A stretch of DNA of 64,000 nt from Locusta migratoria (taxonomy: Eukaryota; Arthropoda; Insecta; Orthoptera; Acrididae). The position numbers and the translations under genes are program-made. Shown piece by piece: positions 22,162 through 32,877 of the stretch. The stretch lies in NCBI GenBank assembly GCA_026315105.1, contig CM048744.1, forward strand, positions 976,140,221-976,204,220, written 5' to 3'. The number at the start of each line of letters is the position of its first letter. Within the stretch, counting starts at the first letter, position 1. The notes below the pieces were generated by a model that made no database searches, was not told where the DNA came from, and saw only the letters and a list, made by a program, of their open reading frames with translations.

Positions 22162-22635
22162 TATTCATAGAATATATGACATTAACTGCGATTGGGCAAA
22201 GCTGAAAATGTGTACCCAGCCGGTATTCGAACCCGGGTCTCCTGCTTTCTAGGCAGTTGCGCTGACCCCTACACCACTGGGGACACAGTGATCACCGCAC
22301 CTGCAAGGACTAACCATGCACGCCTCCCGTCAGATACAAATTCCCAGCTTCGCCCTGCCCATAGTACTCAAACTCGTAGTTTAACTAATTCCCGTAAGAG
22401 TAAGGGCTTCAAACTTGCCCACCCCTCCCCACTAACGATATGATCATTGCCCGTCATCGGCATATTATATATATATATACATGTGGCGCCGTTTCTGATC
22501 CTGCAGCTGTTATTATTTAATATTCATAGAATATATGACATCAACTGCGATTGGGCAAAGCTGAAAATGTGTACCCAGCCGGGATTCGAACCCGGGTCTC
22601 CTGCTTTCTAGGCAGTTCTTTCGGAACAGGCGCCA
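22104..22635. mobile_element. composite TIR element holding two tRNA-like cores
   Basis: The ends are 21-bp inverted repeats: TGGCGCCTGTTCCG... at 22104-22124 and its complement at 22615-22635. Inside, a segment 'tttctgatcctgcagctgttattatttaatattcatag...' through the tRNA-like B box occurs twice in direct order (22132-22256 and 22492-22616), separated by about 235 bp including a TA run near 22463-22480. The left end itself folds as a hairpin (GGCG.CTGTTC / GAACAG.CGCC). It interrupts RTE-like copy D. No transposase is encoded and the class is unknown. Confidence 0.65.
22200..22285 (-). repeat. tRNA-like sequence (SINE head), copy 1 in the composite element
   Basis: The minus strand contains A-box-like 'agtggtgtaggggtcagcg' and the B box 'ggttcgaataccgg'. 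An anticodon-like stem CTGC/GCAG with a 7-nt loop can be drawn. There is a short variable loop, unlike the family 1 SINE. The second partial copy at 22570-22616 stops at the anticodon stem. Confidence 0.6.
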
Positions 22636-24032
22636 AGATTTCTTTGAACATTTCTGCCAATGAATCGTCTGAATCTGACACGGGGAACACCGAGTATGGT
22701 ACCAACGGATTTTGATAGGTCGCAGTTATGTTGTGACGAAATTTCTCCAGACCATCAACCTAAAAGGATTTGTTTCAATTGGCCTTGATCTCTAAGGAAA
22801 TAGAAATCAAATTCTCAGCAAATTACCACGCGTTACGTGTCTACTTATACATGGCAGTTCGATACCTAGCGACACAACGATTTTTAAAAACTGTATTTGC
22901 AACTTTTTATATTTCAAAAAAAATTAAAAAATAATTAAGGAAAGAAAAAGATATAAAGAAATAAAACCAAAAATAATGAAAAGTGGACGCACTCGGAGAT
23001 TTTGCTTATTGAGCCGATACCTGGACAGGTAAACTTGTTCTCCACGTTGCACTACTTGCTTCACGCATGAACGACGCGCTACGAATGACTAACCGACTGA
23101 CCGTAGCATAATAGTCCACTGGGACGCGTCACGTGGGTACACACGTCATAGGAGGAAATAAAAACAGCACTCCTTATATACTTTTGTGAACAATGACATC
23201 CTTTGTTACAACTATTAGACATAGGAAAAAACAATTAATTTTGCAATGTTATGCCAAGACAATAACAGTTCTGCATCCCCAAATTAAGGTAATAGCTAAT
23301 TTACACCAATTTATGGTAATAATGATTTCGTATATTTGATTAAAGATCCGAAATATGCTTAACTATAAAGTACAACAATACATTGGTCATTTATACTAAT
23401 ATCTTGAGAAATAGTGATGGGCACATGTTCCTACCAGTATGATGAATTAAGATATTAGCTGTTTTACTAGAAACAAGAACATGGAAATATTTTTATAGGT
23501 TTTGTTTATCTGCAATGGTGCCCATGCTGGCAAGTTCATATTTGCAATATTAATCAGGTTTTTGTTTTCATGGTTAGTTCCTATTCAATCATACTATATA
23601 TATGTAAACAGACTACTTTTCTTATTGTTTTCATAAAATGCATATTAGCAGTTTAGTTTCGTGGGCATGCTTATTTCCCTTATTTTATAATGAAATACTA
23701 TTTGTTTTGTATTTTTAGCAATGTATGGGTCCTCTCTTATAAATTAGATTATTTAGAAATCGTGTATCTTATTCTACCGATATTCAGAAATCGCCAAATG
23801 ATATGTAACAGTTGAAGTTGTATTGAAAAAATTTGTTTAGTTTGCTATTTGGGTGACAAAACGGTAAACATATAGCTCTGTAGCTTGCCTGTTGCATCTC
23901 AGAATGCAAATTTTTATCGTGAGTTACGATGGATACTGTGTCAAATGCACACGCCCATGCTCACACTCGAGGTTCATCCAAATACAGCTCGCACTGTCGA
24001 AACACCTCCTCGTCAGCTACCTCAATCACCCC
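22636..24032. other. no supported gene
   Basis: AT-rich spacer. 22640-22690 shows a faint similarity to the SDSDDSLAEMFKE-like region of the CR1 endonuclease, too short to call. Confidence 0.35.
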
Positions 24033-24155
24033 GTTTACATGGGCTCCCAAAACCGGATTTCGTAAACCGATTTCCCAATTCCGCGTTTGGATGGTCATGT
24101 AAACACTCCAAAATCTATTCTGAAAATCCACTTTGAAGCGTTCTAGGCTTGTCAG

Positions 24156-24157
<2 letters not shown>

Positions 24158-24222
<65 letters not shown>
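24158..24222. repeat. (TA)n microsatellite
   Basis: About 32 TA units followed by a T run, near the left end of the 24033-25540 element. Confidence 0.97.
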
Positions 24223-24224
<2 letters not shown>

Positions 24225-24485
24225 TTTTTTTTTAGTAGAAATTTTCGGCACATATGGACAGAGTGATATTTTCTAATGTGAAATAAAAGAATTAATATTA
24301 AGCATTAATATTGAGCATGAATCTGTGTATTTAAGTAAAGAAAACAAATCGCAATAACGTGTTTTACGGCCCAATTTAGATTTGTAGTTTTATAAGTTTT
24401 TGGAAAAATTTTAGACCAAAATAATAATGCAAACAATAAAAAATTCATTAATAAGAGTGTCTGAAACCCTTTTAGCAAAAAAAAT

Positions 24486-24566
24486 GTAAGTAGTGGCGGG
24501 TATTGAACCACTGACCAGCGATACACTCCAATCCATGTGCCACTACGCTACAACCAACACTTAGAA
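24486..24566 (-). repeat. tRNA-like relic
   Basis: The minus strand carries an A-box-like 'tagcgtagtggcac' and a B-box-like 'ggttcaatacc'. It does not form a clean cloverleaf, so a SINE head is more likely than a gene. Confidence 0.4.
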
Positions 24567-25770
24567 GGTGCGTTCTTTATTCTCATACTACTGATGGCCG
24601 TTGTTAACTGATGTTAATATGGCATTTGTAGACATTAGATTACGATTTATCGTACGAAGAACGACGTGTTTTTGTTAATTCTTCAATGCGCCCTTGCTTG
24701 CAAATGACAAAGTGTAAGTTAAAATAGGAACATCATCAAATACGCAACGCAAGATGGCTTATGCCGGAGTTCTGGGCGAGAAATATCACGCGAAATCTGC
24801 GAACGGCTGGTTTTCGTTAATTCAGTGGAGGGTGTCAAAACTGTGTTATTTTGCAAATATCTCTCAAACGATACGAGATATGAAAAAAACATAAGGGAAC
24901 AAAGCTGTAGAGAATCTTTTTCTCTACAAATTCGGTTATTCAATTTTAGCGTCAGATGAACGGCTTATATGCAATTAAAATTACATTACAAACGGCTTTT
25001 TTGGCATTACTACCGTATTTTTTTCCGAAAAAGTTGAAAAAGGGAGGTTCTGGTCTCTGTCGGCCTACATTTATGTCTGTAAAATTTGGTGTTGATCGGT
25101 TGAACGGTTCGTCTTAAAAACAGGGAACACGTTACGGACAGACAGACACATATCCCAAAATCGCCGTTATTTTTGCAAATATCTCTGAAACGATACAAGA
25201 TATGAAAAAACATAATAGAGCAAAGTTGTAGAGAATTTTCTCCTGTACAAATTCGGTTATACTATTTTCGTGTCAGGTGAATGGTTAAGCCATTATTTTC
25301 ATTTAAATTTCGAGCTGTCAAAAGACGATCGCAAAGGCCCACTTTTACTGTTTCTACCGTAACCTAAAGTGGACCAATATCTATTATGCTGACTAAATCG
25401 GGGACTGAATCAGCTGTTTTTCAGCCGCCATCTCAAGTGGATTAGGAAATCCGATTCAGGCTGTGCCATGTAAACACGACGGCGAAAAACGGTTTACGGA
25501 AATCGGTTTTCGTCTTCCGGAAGATGTGTTGCATGTAAACATAGTCCATGTGACGTCGCACGACCCGCTGCTCGCGCTGTTTCGCAGGCTGACGCAAGCC
25601 CCTACGCCGTAGCGGAGAACAAGAACAAGAACAAAATAAAGCACAAAATATACGCATGGTTGTTTAAAAAAATTACTGATTGTTGCTGTCTGTTTAAAAC
25701 GTATTCTTAAATGAATTAAGTTTCCTAATTTTCGAAAAATCGTCTGCAATAGAGACAAGAAATTTAACCC

Positions 25771-27061
25771 TTAACCCGAAACATATCTGAAATGTGCGTA
25801 ACTAGAAAGATGCGGTCTCTCAGACCACCTAATGTTATTATGTCACCGACCTCCACATTAGTTCACAGAACTTAAGTAAAGAGTCAGTTAATTCATATTC
25901 TAAGTAAATTTAATACTTTCTAGTCGATATTAACACTTTGTTGTTTACATTATATAAAATAAACATGAAATATCACAAGTAAGTGCGATCTGACTTTTTT
26001 CTTTCCTCCCTGGTAGTCACATCGTCAAATCTCAGGCTGCTTAGAAGTATTTCAAAGCGCTTTGCGACATCGTCACCACAAATACAGGATGTCCGGTCAG
26101 GTCTTTTTCGAAAAGAGAAAACATATCTTCATGAGATGATTTGAATACTGATATCATTAGAAAACCTATGAAAGCTTTGATCTCAGTATTTCTGTAATTG
26201 GATGGATTAGTTGTTGTCTGCAACTTTGCCCTTATAGTATTCAGTTTCACGTTTGTATGTAAAACTATTTCATCTATTATGTCATCAAATAAATTCTTCC
26301 ATATTTGACATTTAGTAGGACTTTGTCCCAAACTTCGACTTTTGGCTGTTAGTCCAGGCATTCCTCCTTTCAGAATGTTGTGCACGGGTGTTCTTCTTCT
26401 CCTAACAGACTCAGAACGTTCACACTTGAAATTATTTTTACCATAAAAGAACTGTGTTTCTTGTGAGGTATTATCTGTAGTACAGACCACTCCAGGTTCT
26501 TCTTGCAATCAAACATTTTCTTCACTAGTATCACTCTCTGTTTCATGGTGGCCATCACCTATCACGAAATCTGGATCATCATCAGAATCATCAAATGTGT
26601 CATCATCGTTCACATTTCCCTCTTCATCTAACTCCCGTAATTGCGCTTGCACCCAAGCTTCCAGATCTGGATTAGCTGCAGATATGTTACTCTTCTTAGA
26701 AAGTCTATCCATATTATACCTGAATTATAACATATATTCACGCAAAGAAGAAAATGCTACAAAATAACAACCACTGAAATCAGACTGTCATAATTAGAAA
26801 CATGCGGTCTATTGGACCCACCAAATTCTTGTACGTAATACGAAACATGCGGTATCTCAGGCACACAACTTGGCGCACTCCTCTAAACAATACTCTGCAT
26901 CTCTTCAGTGACGAAGCAAAACTGATTGTTGAGTGTTGCTTTACACGCGGCAAGTATCGCGACGAAGGTACTGGGAAGGGGTAGCCGCGCTTTTTTGCAG
27001 TGCTGCCACACCCGACCTTTAAAATAAGCGAGGGGTCTGAGAGACCGATGTTTCGAGTTAA
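25771..27061 (-). mobile_element. piggyBac-like element, internally deleted, TTAA-flanked
   Basis: TTAA at 25771-25774 and 27058-27061 bracket inverted ends: CCCGAAACAT on the left and, reading inward on the minus strand, CTCGAAACATC on the right. A subterminal motif GAAACATGCGGTCT occurs again at about 26798 and 26841, and GGTCTCTCAGACC near both ends is itself near-palindromic. The only coding content is the N-terminal part of a transposase on the minus strand. Size 1.29 kb against roughly 2-3 kb for autonomous members suggests deletion of the catalytic half. Confidence 0.88.
26041..26712 (-). pseudogene. piggyBac-type transposase, N-terminal remnant
   Basis: It starts MDRLSKKSNISAAN with an acidic N-terminus rich in Asp and Glu (NDDDTFDDSDDDPDF), typical of the family. 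A TGA at residue 69 (26509-26511) is followed in the same frame by transposase domain sequence: IWKNLFDDIIDEIVLHTNVKL, NTEIKAFIGFLMISVFKSSHEDMFSLFE and VTMSQSALKYF. The frame ends right there, before the first catalytic Asp, where the deletion junction lies. It cannot be active; a truncated product might bind ends, but that is speculation. Confidence 0.87.
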
Positions 27062-27387
27062 GGAATAAGAATGAATGGCTCTTTTGTAATAAGGTAGAGC
27101 GACTTTTAATCCAGATATCTGCATATAAGATGATTCCATGAAACTTGTAAAGTAGCAGAGAGTGCGATTATTTTTTAATTCACGTAATTTTCTGTCAGGT
27201 GCTGTTTACTTTTCGCCGACTACTCTGTACGTTTTGCACGCTTATTTTTGTACATCGCAATCTTGCCTACATTCCTTTCCATATTACATAGAATATTTTC
27301 TTTCAACTTCCTCTAATTTGGCTATGAATCATTGTAATAGCACACAATATTTTAAATACGCATTTCATTCGCACATTACTTTCTAAC
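27062..27387. other. no supported gene
   Basis: AT-rich spacer between a piggyBac-like and a hAT-like element. Confidence 0.4.
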
Positions 27388-27395
27388 AGAGGTAG

Positions 27396-28593
27396 TTAGG
27401 GTTACCAGACGTCCTCTTTTACCCGGACATGTCCTCTTTTTTGGACCCTAAAAATGGTCCGGCCGTGTTTTTAACAAAATGAGTAAATGTCCTCCTTTTT
27501 TGCGTTGTGCAATGCTTCAACTTGAAAGTGCGTAAATATAACTCTCTGAACTTCCACAATCACTAACTCTAGAGAATTCAACCTTTCTTGAAGCAATATG
27601 ATTTTTTTCCTCTCTTTTCTCTGCCGTGCTTCTCTAAGGTCAAGCTACTTCGTAACAACTGAAATAATTGGCGTGGCAATTGTCGCGGAATAGGAGCTTC
27701 AAGGCGGCCAATTATAAACCTACGTCTGCAACAATGCTAGACAGTGCAATACACATACAGTAGTGTAATATGAAACTCTCCCCTCCTTTCTCTGGTCGGA
27801 GTGTTGTGTGACAACCAAAAATAAGACGTTCAGTCCGTCGTGCTGGGACTCGACCGTTCTGTGTGTCTGTCAACCATCAACCACACTTATGACTTTAAGA
27901 TCAAAAGCTAGTGCAATGTTCGTTATACATAAGTTAAAACCTTGTTCAAAAATTCATACAAATAAGGTCAGTTGCCATAGTCACAATTGACGTTTCACCA
28001 TTAGACTGTTTAGGACCAAAGAGATGTAACTACATAAACAGTGTTTTGAAAAAATCGATTTAAGCTTTCGTCCTAAAAACTGAGTAGTTTTTAATCATTA
28101 ATTGCAAGCCTTTGTACTGTAAATAAACTTTTTATTTTATTCATTGCTTTTTTCACCTAGGCCTTACATATTCCATTCACTCACTAGAACCTAGATGCTA
28201 ATCATGTATATACTCACGTCGGTCTGATACGAAATGGGAACATAACTATATCAAGAAACGCTTAGATAATTTTTACAGTTACTTTATTCGTGACGATTTT
28301 ACAGTCAACAGTACTATGGTTTCCGTAAATGTTGCATCGCAAAAAATTTCAGGTGAAAAGAGGGGTGATCGGCAAAGTATGGAAAAAATGTTCAGCACTT
28401 GAGAACCTAATTACAAGTGGTGAAGTGATGAAATATCAGGTTTTCATTGCTAAAGATGTATTACAAACAAGACTCTGATAATACAGTAGAGACATCACTA
28501 GTACTTGGATTATCAATACGAGAGAGAGAGAGAGAGGTTCTTTTATGATTCTAGAAATGTCCTCTTTTCTGCAAACGGACATCTGGTAACACT
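27396..28593. mobile_element. hAT-like non-autonomous transposon, about 1.2 kb
   Basis: The terminal inverted repeats are AGGGTTACCAGACGTCC on the left and the complement AGTGTTACCAGATGTCC on the right; 'gtcctctttt' motifs follow inside both. 8-bp flanks AGAGGTAG (27388-27395) and AGAGATAG (28594-28601) match at 7 of 8 positions, as expected of hAT target duplications. No transposase remnant is readable. A GA microsatellite lies at 28519-28536. Confidence 0.75.
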
Positions 28594-28601
28594 AGAGATA
28601 G

Positions 28602-29020
28602 TACTTCTCAAAGTGGTTGAGTATGCAACATTCGATCAAGTAATGACCATTCGCAAAGTACAATCACAGTTAAGTGTCGAAAAACAATTATTCGACCTAC
28701 TTCTGCATCATACTTATATGTGATAAATACCTCTTATACGCCTAGTCATTCATTTAGCTCAAAATAGTATTTTAGTAATTTATATGCAAATAAAATATAA
28801 GTACTTGATATGCACCAGTTTTAGAGAATCATTTGTTAGAGGAAACCTAAAGAAACACAAACGCTCACGATTTCTTATTTCTCCATGAAAATACTACACG
28901 GTATACAAGTAATGACCAGTCTGAGAAATGTAACATTGTTTCCGTTTTCGTCTTTGCTTCCGTTCTCACTGTTACAATTAAAAGCGGCACACTGACGAAA
29001 CCATGTTTACGCACGGTTTC
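28602..29020. other. no supported gene
   Basis: AT-rich spacer leading into a GC-rich island. Confidence 0.4.
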
Positions 29021-29340
29021 CGTGCAAATGGCGGCTTCTGTCACGTTCAATGTGGGGACGCGACACTAGCGCCAGCGAGCGGTCTGGTTTTTATTTAGTA
29101 AAGGTGGGCTGTCCGCCTGCGACTGCGAAGGATCGGCTCGTGACGTCAGAGGCTGGCTGCTCGCGCATGCGCACTTCGAGTTTGGAGTGCGGCGCGCGGC
29201 TGATGCGGCGGCAATCGCAGGACTGCACCAGTGAGCAGTGTTGCGATGGGAGTCGCGACGACTCAAGGCAGCGGCAGAGAGGTGTCGAGACAAGCGGACC
29301 GAAGAAACACGGATATGAACCACTCATATGAGATCGTGTC
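29020..29340. promoter_or_regulatory. CpG-rich promoter-like island with CRE and NRF1-type sites
   Basis: A sharp rise in GC and CpG in AT-rich surroundings. It contains a full CRE palindrome TGACGTCA (29141-29148) and a GCGCATGCGC NRF1-type palindrome (29163-29172). An ATGGCGGC start-like context is at 29030. Open frames on both strands cross it, as in any GC-rich DNA, so none is called. It may be a host promoter or the promoter of an old element. Confidence 0.45.
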
Positions 29341-31284
29341 GCCATTAAGCTACTGCCTTTGTACATGGAACAATTTAGATTTCATGGAAATCTAGTGGCA
29401 TATATAAGAGTAGACTGAAAATATTCGGAGAAATAAAGGAGAAATGAAGGTTGGAAATAAATAATAAGACCGGTGGTAACTATTTTTGTATTTAGGTGAT
29501 CCCACAGTTGTAAGGCAATGCATGACAACGTTAATGTAATATTTTCATTAATTTCATTCATACCAATACAGTCCGTTTTGTGGCGCGCCGTCAAAATCAT
29601 CTTAGTTTATATGAACAAAGAAAAATTGTGGTGTACCATTTAGATTCAAATGTCTCGTGTATGGTATGGATGACATGTTCGATATTTTAAAATCTTTTTG
29701 TTTTCCATATTGCCTGGAAGATGGTTTAGGACAGAAACCGGTCAGAATGAAATAAATTATAACAATACAGCAGTCTTACAACTGTTGTTGATACATTTAA
29801 CAAGCTACAGAAAAATCTTTTGTTTGGTATGTGTTTGCTATATTTTGATCTCCCTTGGAAAAAAATTCAGTTGTACGTTTTCGAACACTGGGACTTATTT
29901 GAAAGACAATACAGAAGGTGAATCCAATCAGTTAACATGGAAAAAAAAGCCTGAGACGAGAGAGATGCAAGCTGTATCAGGAGTTTCAGATAAACACACT
30001 CCTGGTCTTACAAACAGCGCCGCAATCGCAAATAAGAAAATAAAAGAACATTTACCTTAGTGTCACTGCTTTTTACTTTTATTTATTTATTTATTTTTTC
30101 AGCTGCACAGATAGATTTGTTGAATCGGTTTTAGGATTTTCTCTGTATGTCACTCTCTGCTAGTTCCAATTCATGTGCAAACTGGCTGACATTCAATCTA
30201 AACTCAAGTATGAATTTCGTGTCGTCACTTAAAAAGGCGCCTGTTAATAAAAATGTTTTAACAGCGTTCATGGTCATGTGTCACAAAAAAGAATCAATAT
30301 ATAGAAAAGCCTAACAGTTAAAATCTGCAATGAGAGTGAAGTACATGGCAAAATGATGAAATAAGGAACCTAAACTTCCATCCCTCTTGAGAATACACTC
30401 ATAGCTCCACGAAGTCGCACATAGAATTAACACTAAAAAATTGCCATTGATTATGGTTCACAAATACAGAATCGAAACGCCTTTTGTTTAGTTGCAATAG
30501 ACGGAAATAAACCTCCATAAATGTTAAATACTGTTCAATTAATACCTCGTTTCATCGTAAGAAACTATAGTTATTTCTGTATACCTGTAGATAAAAAAAT
30601 AAAAATAAAAAAAAACCTTGAACATTAATGTGTGTTAAACGTGAATTCCTCCCCAGTCTATCATTTTTTAAAAAGGGTTCAATATCTTCAACAGTTTATA
30701 AGATGTGATGATTGTTACCTCCGCACAATTCAGGTTGCACCTGGAGAGAAATGGCGCGCTAGTCGCGACACTCCCGTACCGTAGATATACGAGCCAAAAT
30801 CTCGAAAACGGAGACAGGTATTGTCCTGCTCTCAACTTTAAAAATAATTTCGAATTATTGGCTTCATTTCATCCGCAACAATGTATGACCTAAAATGAAC
30901 CATACGCAAAGTAGCCAGCTACTACATTTTTCGACATAAACACTTCAAGTTTAATGCAATAGGTTACTTAAAAATTAAGTATCTTAATAAGTATGAGGAA
31001 TTTTGAGAAAATAGATACTTCGTTATCAAGCTGGGGTATGAAACTACAAGATATGCAAAAACAAAATTTTTTTGTGTGTTAGTTTCCTCAAACTCGACAG
31101 AGATGTAATAGAAAGTGAAAAAAATAGGCTCAACCGAAAGTAGTGTTTTTTAATTTTTTAAAGGAAAACAAGAGTCTGTAACGAAAACCTAAATGTGGGA
31201 AGTGATGTAGCTTTGCTTCCTTAACATTCAGTATTTTTTGCAGCAAGAAAATTGGAAATTCTATTTTCGTCATGAATTTCCCGT
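29341..31284. other. 1.9 kb without a supported gene
   Basis: AT-rich. Bases 29711-29760 match the 5768-5815 motif (aagatggt...gaaac...gaatgaaataaattat). The 120-codon frame at 29698-30060 starts within this motif and has no recognisable domain. Confidence 0.4.
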
Positions 31285-31868
31285 GTCGCCGACCAGGAGC
31301 CGCGCCTTGGTAAACAGCAGCGGCTGCCGTCGTGCTCCCACTCGCCGCCGTCCGCCACTGCCGGAAAAGGGAGGGGGGTCGAGCCGCAATCGTAGGTAAC
31401 AGTCGCGTCTTGGACAAACCACCTTAAGTGTACATAAGTGGCCTTTACACGGACAGTTCAGCTGGCCCAATTTCTGCCGCGCCGCGCAGGTACCGACTCA
31501 GCCTAAGCCGGTCCCGGGGGGATTCGGCCACTCCCTCCCTCGCACAGAACCGGCACGCAGGGTGGGTGGGGCATGAGGTGGTCTGCGATGCGGCCGCGTG
31601 GCGCCGCTGCCGCTGCCACCGTGCCGCGCATTCGCCGCTGTCGCCCTGGCGTCAGCATTTCGGGTGCAGCGGCAGCCGAAGCTTCACTCGCACAGTACGT
31701 GTGGGGGTGGCAGGTCCTCGCACGTACTGTGCGAGCGGAATGGCGTCTGCAGGCGCACACCTCGCGCCGCTGCTTATCTCGGCGGCATGCCACGGGAAGC
31801 CGCAGGCACGGGGTGCATTCCAATGAACCGCCAGGCCGCGTGCAGGACCCACGAGCAGTGTTGCCAGA
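31285..31868. promoter_or_regulatory. GC-rich island, about 580 bp, with a strong hairpin
   Basis: High GC and CpG content with clean edges, overlapping ORFs on both strands and no recognisable protein. It contains a perfect 15-bp inverted repeat (31687-31701 and 31721-31735). It ends with 'cagtgttgccagatg', which resembles a hAT-type terminus, just before a LINE insertion. It could be a promoter or part of a GC-rich transposon. Confidence 0.4.
31687..31735. repeat. perfect 15-bp inverted repeat with 19-nt loop
   Basis: CTCGCACAGTACGTG at 31687-31701 pairs fully with CACGTACTGTGCGAG at 31721-31735. Confidence 0.9.
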
Positions 31869-31888
31869 TGTAGGGAATTCTCCCTACA
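31869..31888. repeat. perfect 8-bp hairpin with 4-nt loop
   Basis: TGTAGGGA, loop ATTC, TCCCTACA. It lies directly after 'cagtgttgccaga' and a few bases before the RTE-like copy E insertion. Related wording occurs around 38740-38800, so it may be the end of an interspersed element. Confidence 0.75.
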
Positions 31889-31892
31889 CGTA

Positions 31893-32752
31893 ACAGGCGG
31901 TGAAGGAAACCAAGGAAAAATTTGGAATACGGATTAAAGTTCAGGGGGAAGAAATAAAAAAAATTCTGTTTTGCTGATGACATTGCAATTCTGTCAGAGA
32001 CAGCAAAGGATCTCGAAGAGCAGTTGAATGGAATGGACAGTGAGTTGAAGAGAGCGTATAAAATGAACATTAACAAGAGCAAAACAAAAATAATGGATTG
32101 TGTTCTTAGAAAATAAGGCGATGCTGAAGGTATTAGATTAGGTAACGAAACAATGAAGGTGATAGATGAGTTTTTTTTACTTGGGTAGTAAAATAACTTG
32201 TGATGGTCGCAGTACAGAGGATATAAAATGCAGAATGGTAATGGGAAGAAAAGCATTTTTGAAAAAGTGAAATTTGCTAACATCGAATATTAATTTAAGT
32301 GTAAGGAAGTCTTTTCTGAAGGCATTTGTGTGGAGTGTTGCCTTGTATGGGAGTGAAACATGGACAATAATCTCTGTGGACAGGAAGAGAATAGAAACTT
32401 TTGAAATGTGTTGTTACAGAAGAATGCTGAAGATTAGGTGGGTAGATCGCATAACTAATGAAGAGGTACTTAACAGAATTGGTGAGAAAAGGAATTTTTG
32501 GCATACCCTGACTAAAAGAAGGGATTGCTTGGTAGGACACATTCTTAGACATCGAGGAATCATAAATTTAGCATTGGAGGGAAGTGTGTGGGGTAAAAAT
32601 CGCAGACGGAGACAAAGAGATGCGTATTCTAAGCAGATTCAAGTGGATGTGGGTTGCTGTTCTTATGAGGAGATGAAAAGGCTTGCTCAGGATACAGTAG
32701 GGTGGAGGGCTGCATCAAACCAGTCTCCGTACTGAAGACGATGATAACAACA
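31893..32752 (+). mobile_element. RTE-like LINE copy E, 5' truncated
   Basis: It begins at the RT segment QAVKETKEKFGIRIK and retains FADDIAILSETAKDLEEQ in part, then a 32274-32735 frame with NLSVRKSFLKAFVWSVALYGSETW, FEMCCYRRMLKIRWVDRITNEE and RRDCLVGHILRHRG. It ends 'ctgaagacgatgataacaacag'. Several stops and a frame change near 32100-32270 disrupt it. Confidence 0.88.
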
Positions 32753-32877
32753 GGTACTTTTAAGCATTAAAATCATGCAAGGAACTTTCAGTCCCCAAAG
32801 TGTAGGTACTTTTCTTAAAATTTTACAATCGCCGACATATGCCTAATGGGTAGAGATGGGAAAACTGTAACATCTTA

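Larger units (their letters stand above)
24033..25540. mobile_element. non-autonomous DNA transposon with 'gtttacatg...catgtaaac' ends, about 1.5 kb
   Basis: The left end (gtttacatggg...aaaccgatttcc, 24033-24107) and the right end (catgtaaacacgacgg...cggttttcg...catgtaaac, 25461-25540) are imperfect inverted repeats. Each arm holds a second inner 'catgtaaac' motif. Inside are a TA microsatellite, a tRNA-like relic and two diverged copies (24840-24970 and 25160-25290) of a 130-bp segment with 'caaatatctct.aaacgatac.agatatgaaaaaa'. No transposase. Superfamily not determined. Confidence 0.6.

Noticed and set aside
22200..22285. A functional tRNA gene
   Set aside because: Present as a duplicated module within a TIR element, with a poor cloverleaf; the same applies to the A/B-box hits at 24486, 42798 and 55217 and to all SINE heads.
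22636..22735. CR1 endonuclease relic on the minus strand
   Set aside because: Only about 15 residues (SDSDDSLAEMFKE-like) resemble the family; too short to support.
29698..30060. 120-codon plus-strand ORF as a gene
   Set aside because: It starts in an interspersed motif, lacks domains, and its single hydrophobic stretch is not convincing.
31428..31893. Several long overlapping ORFs on both strands
   Set aside because: High GC removes stop codons on both strands at once; no frame shows a recognisable domain.
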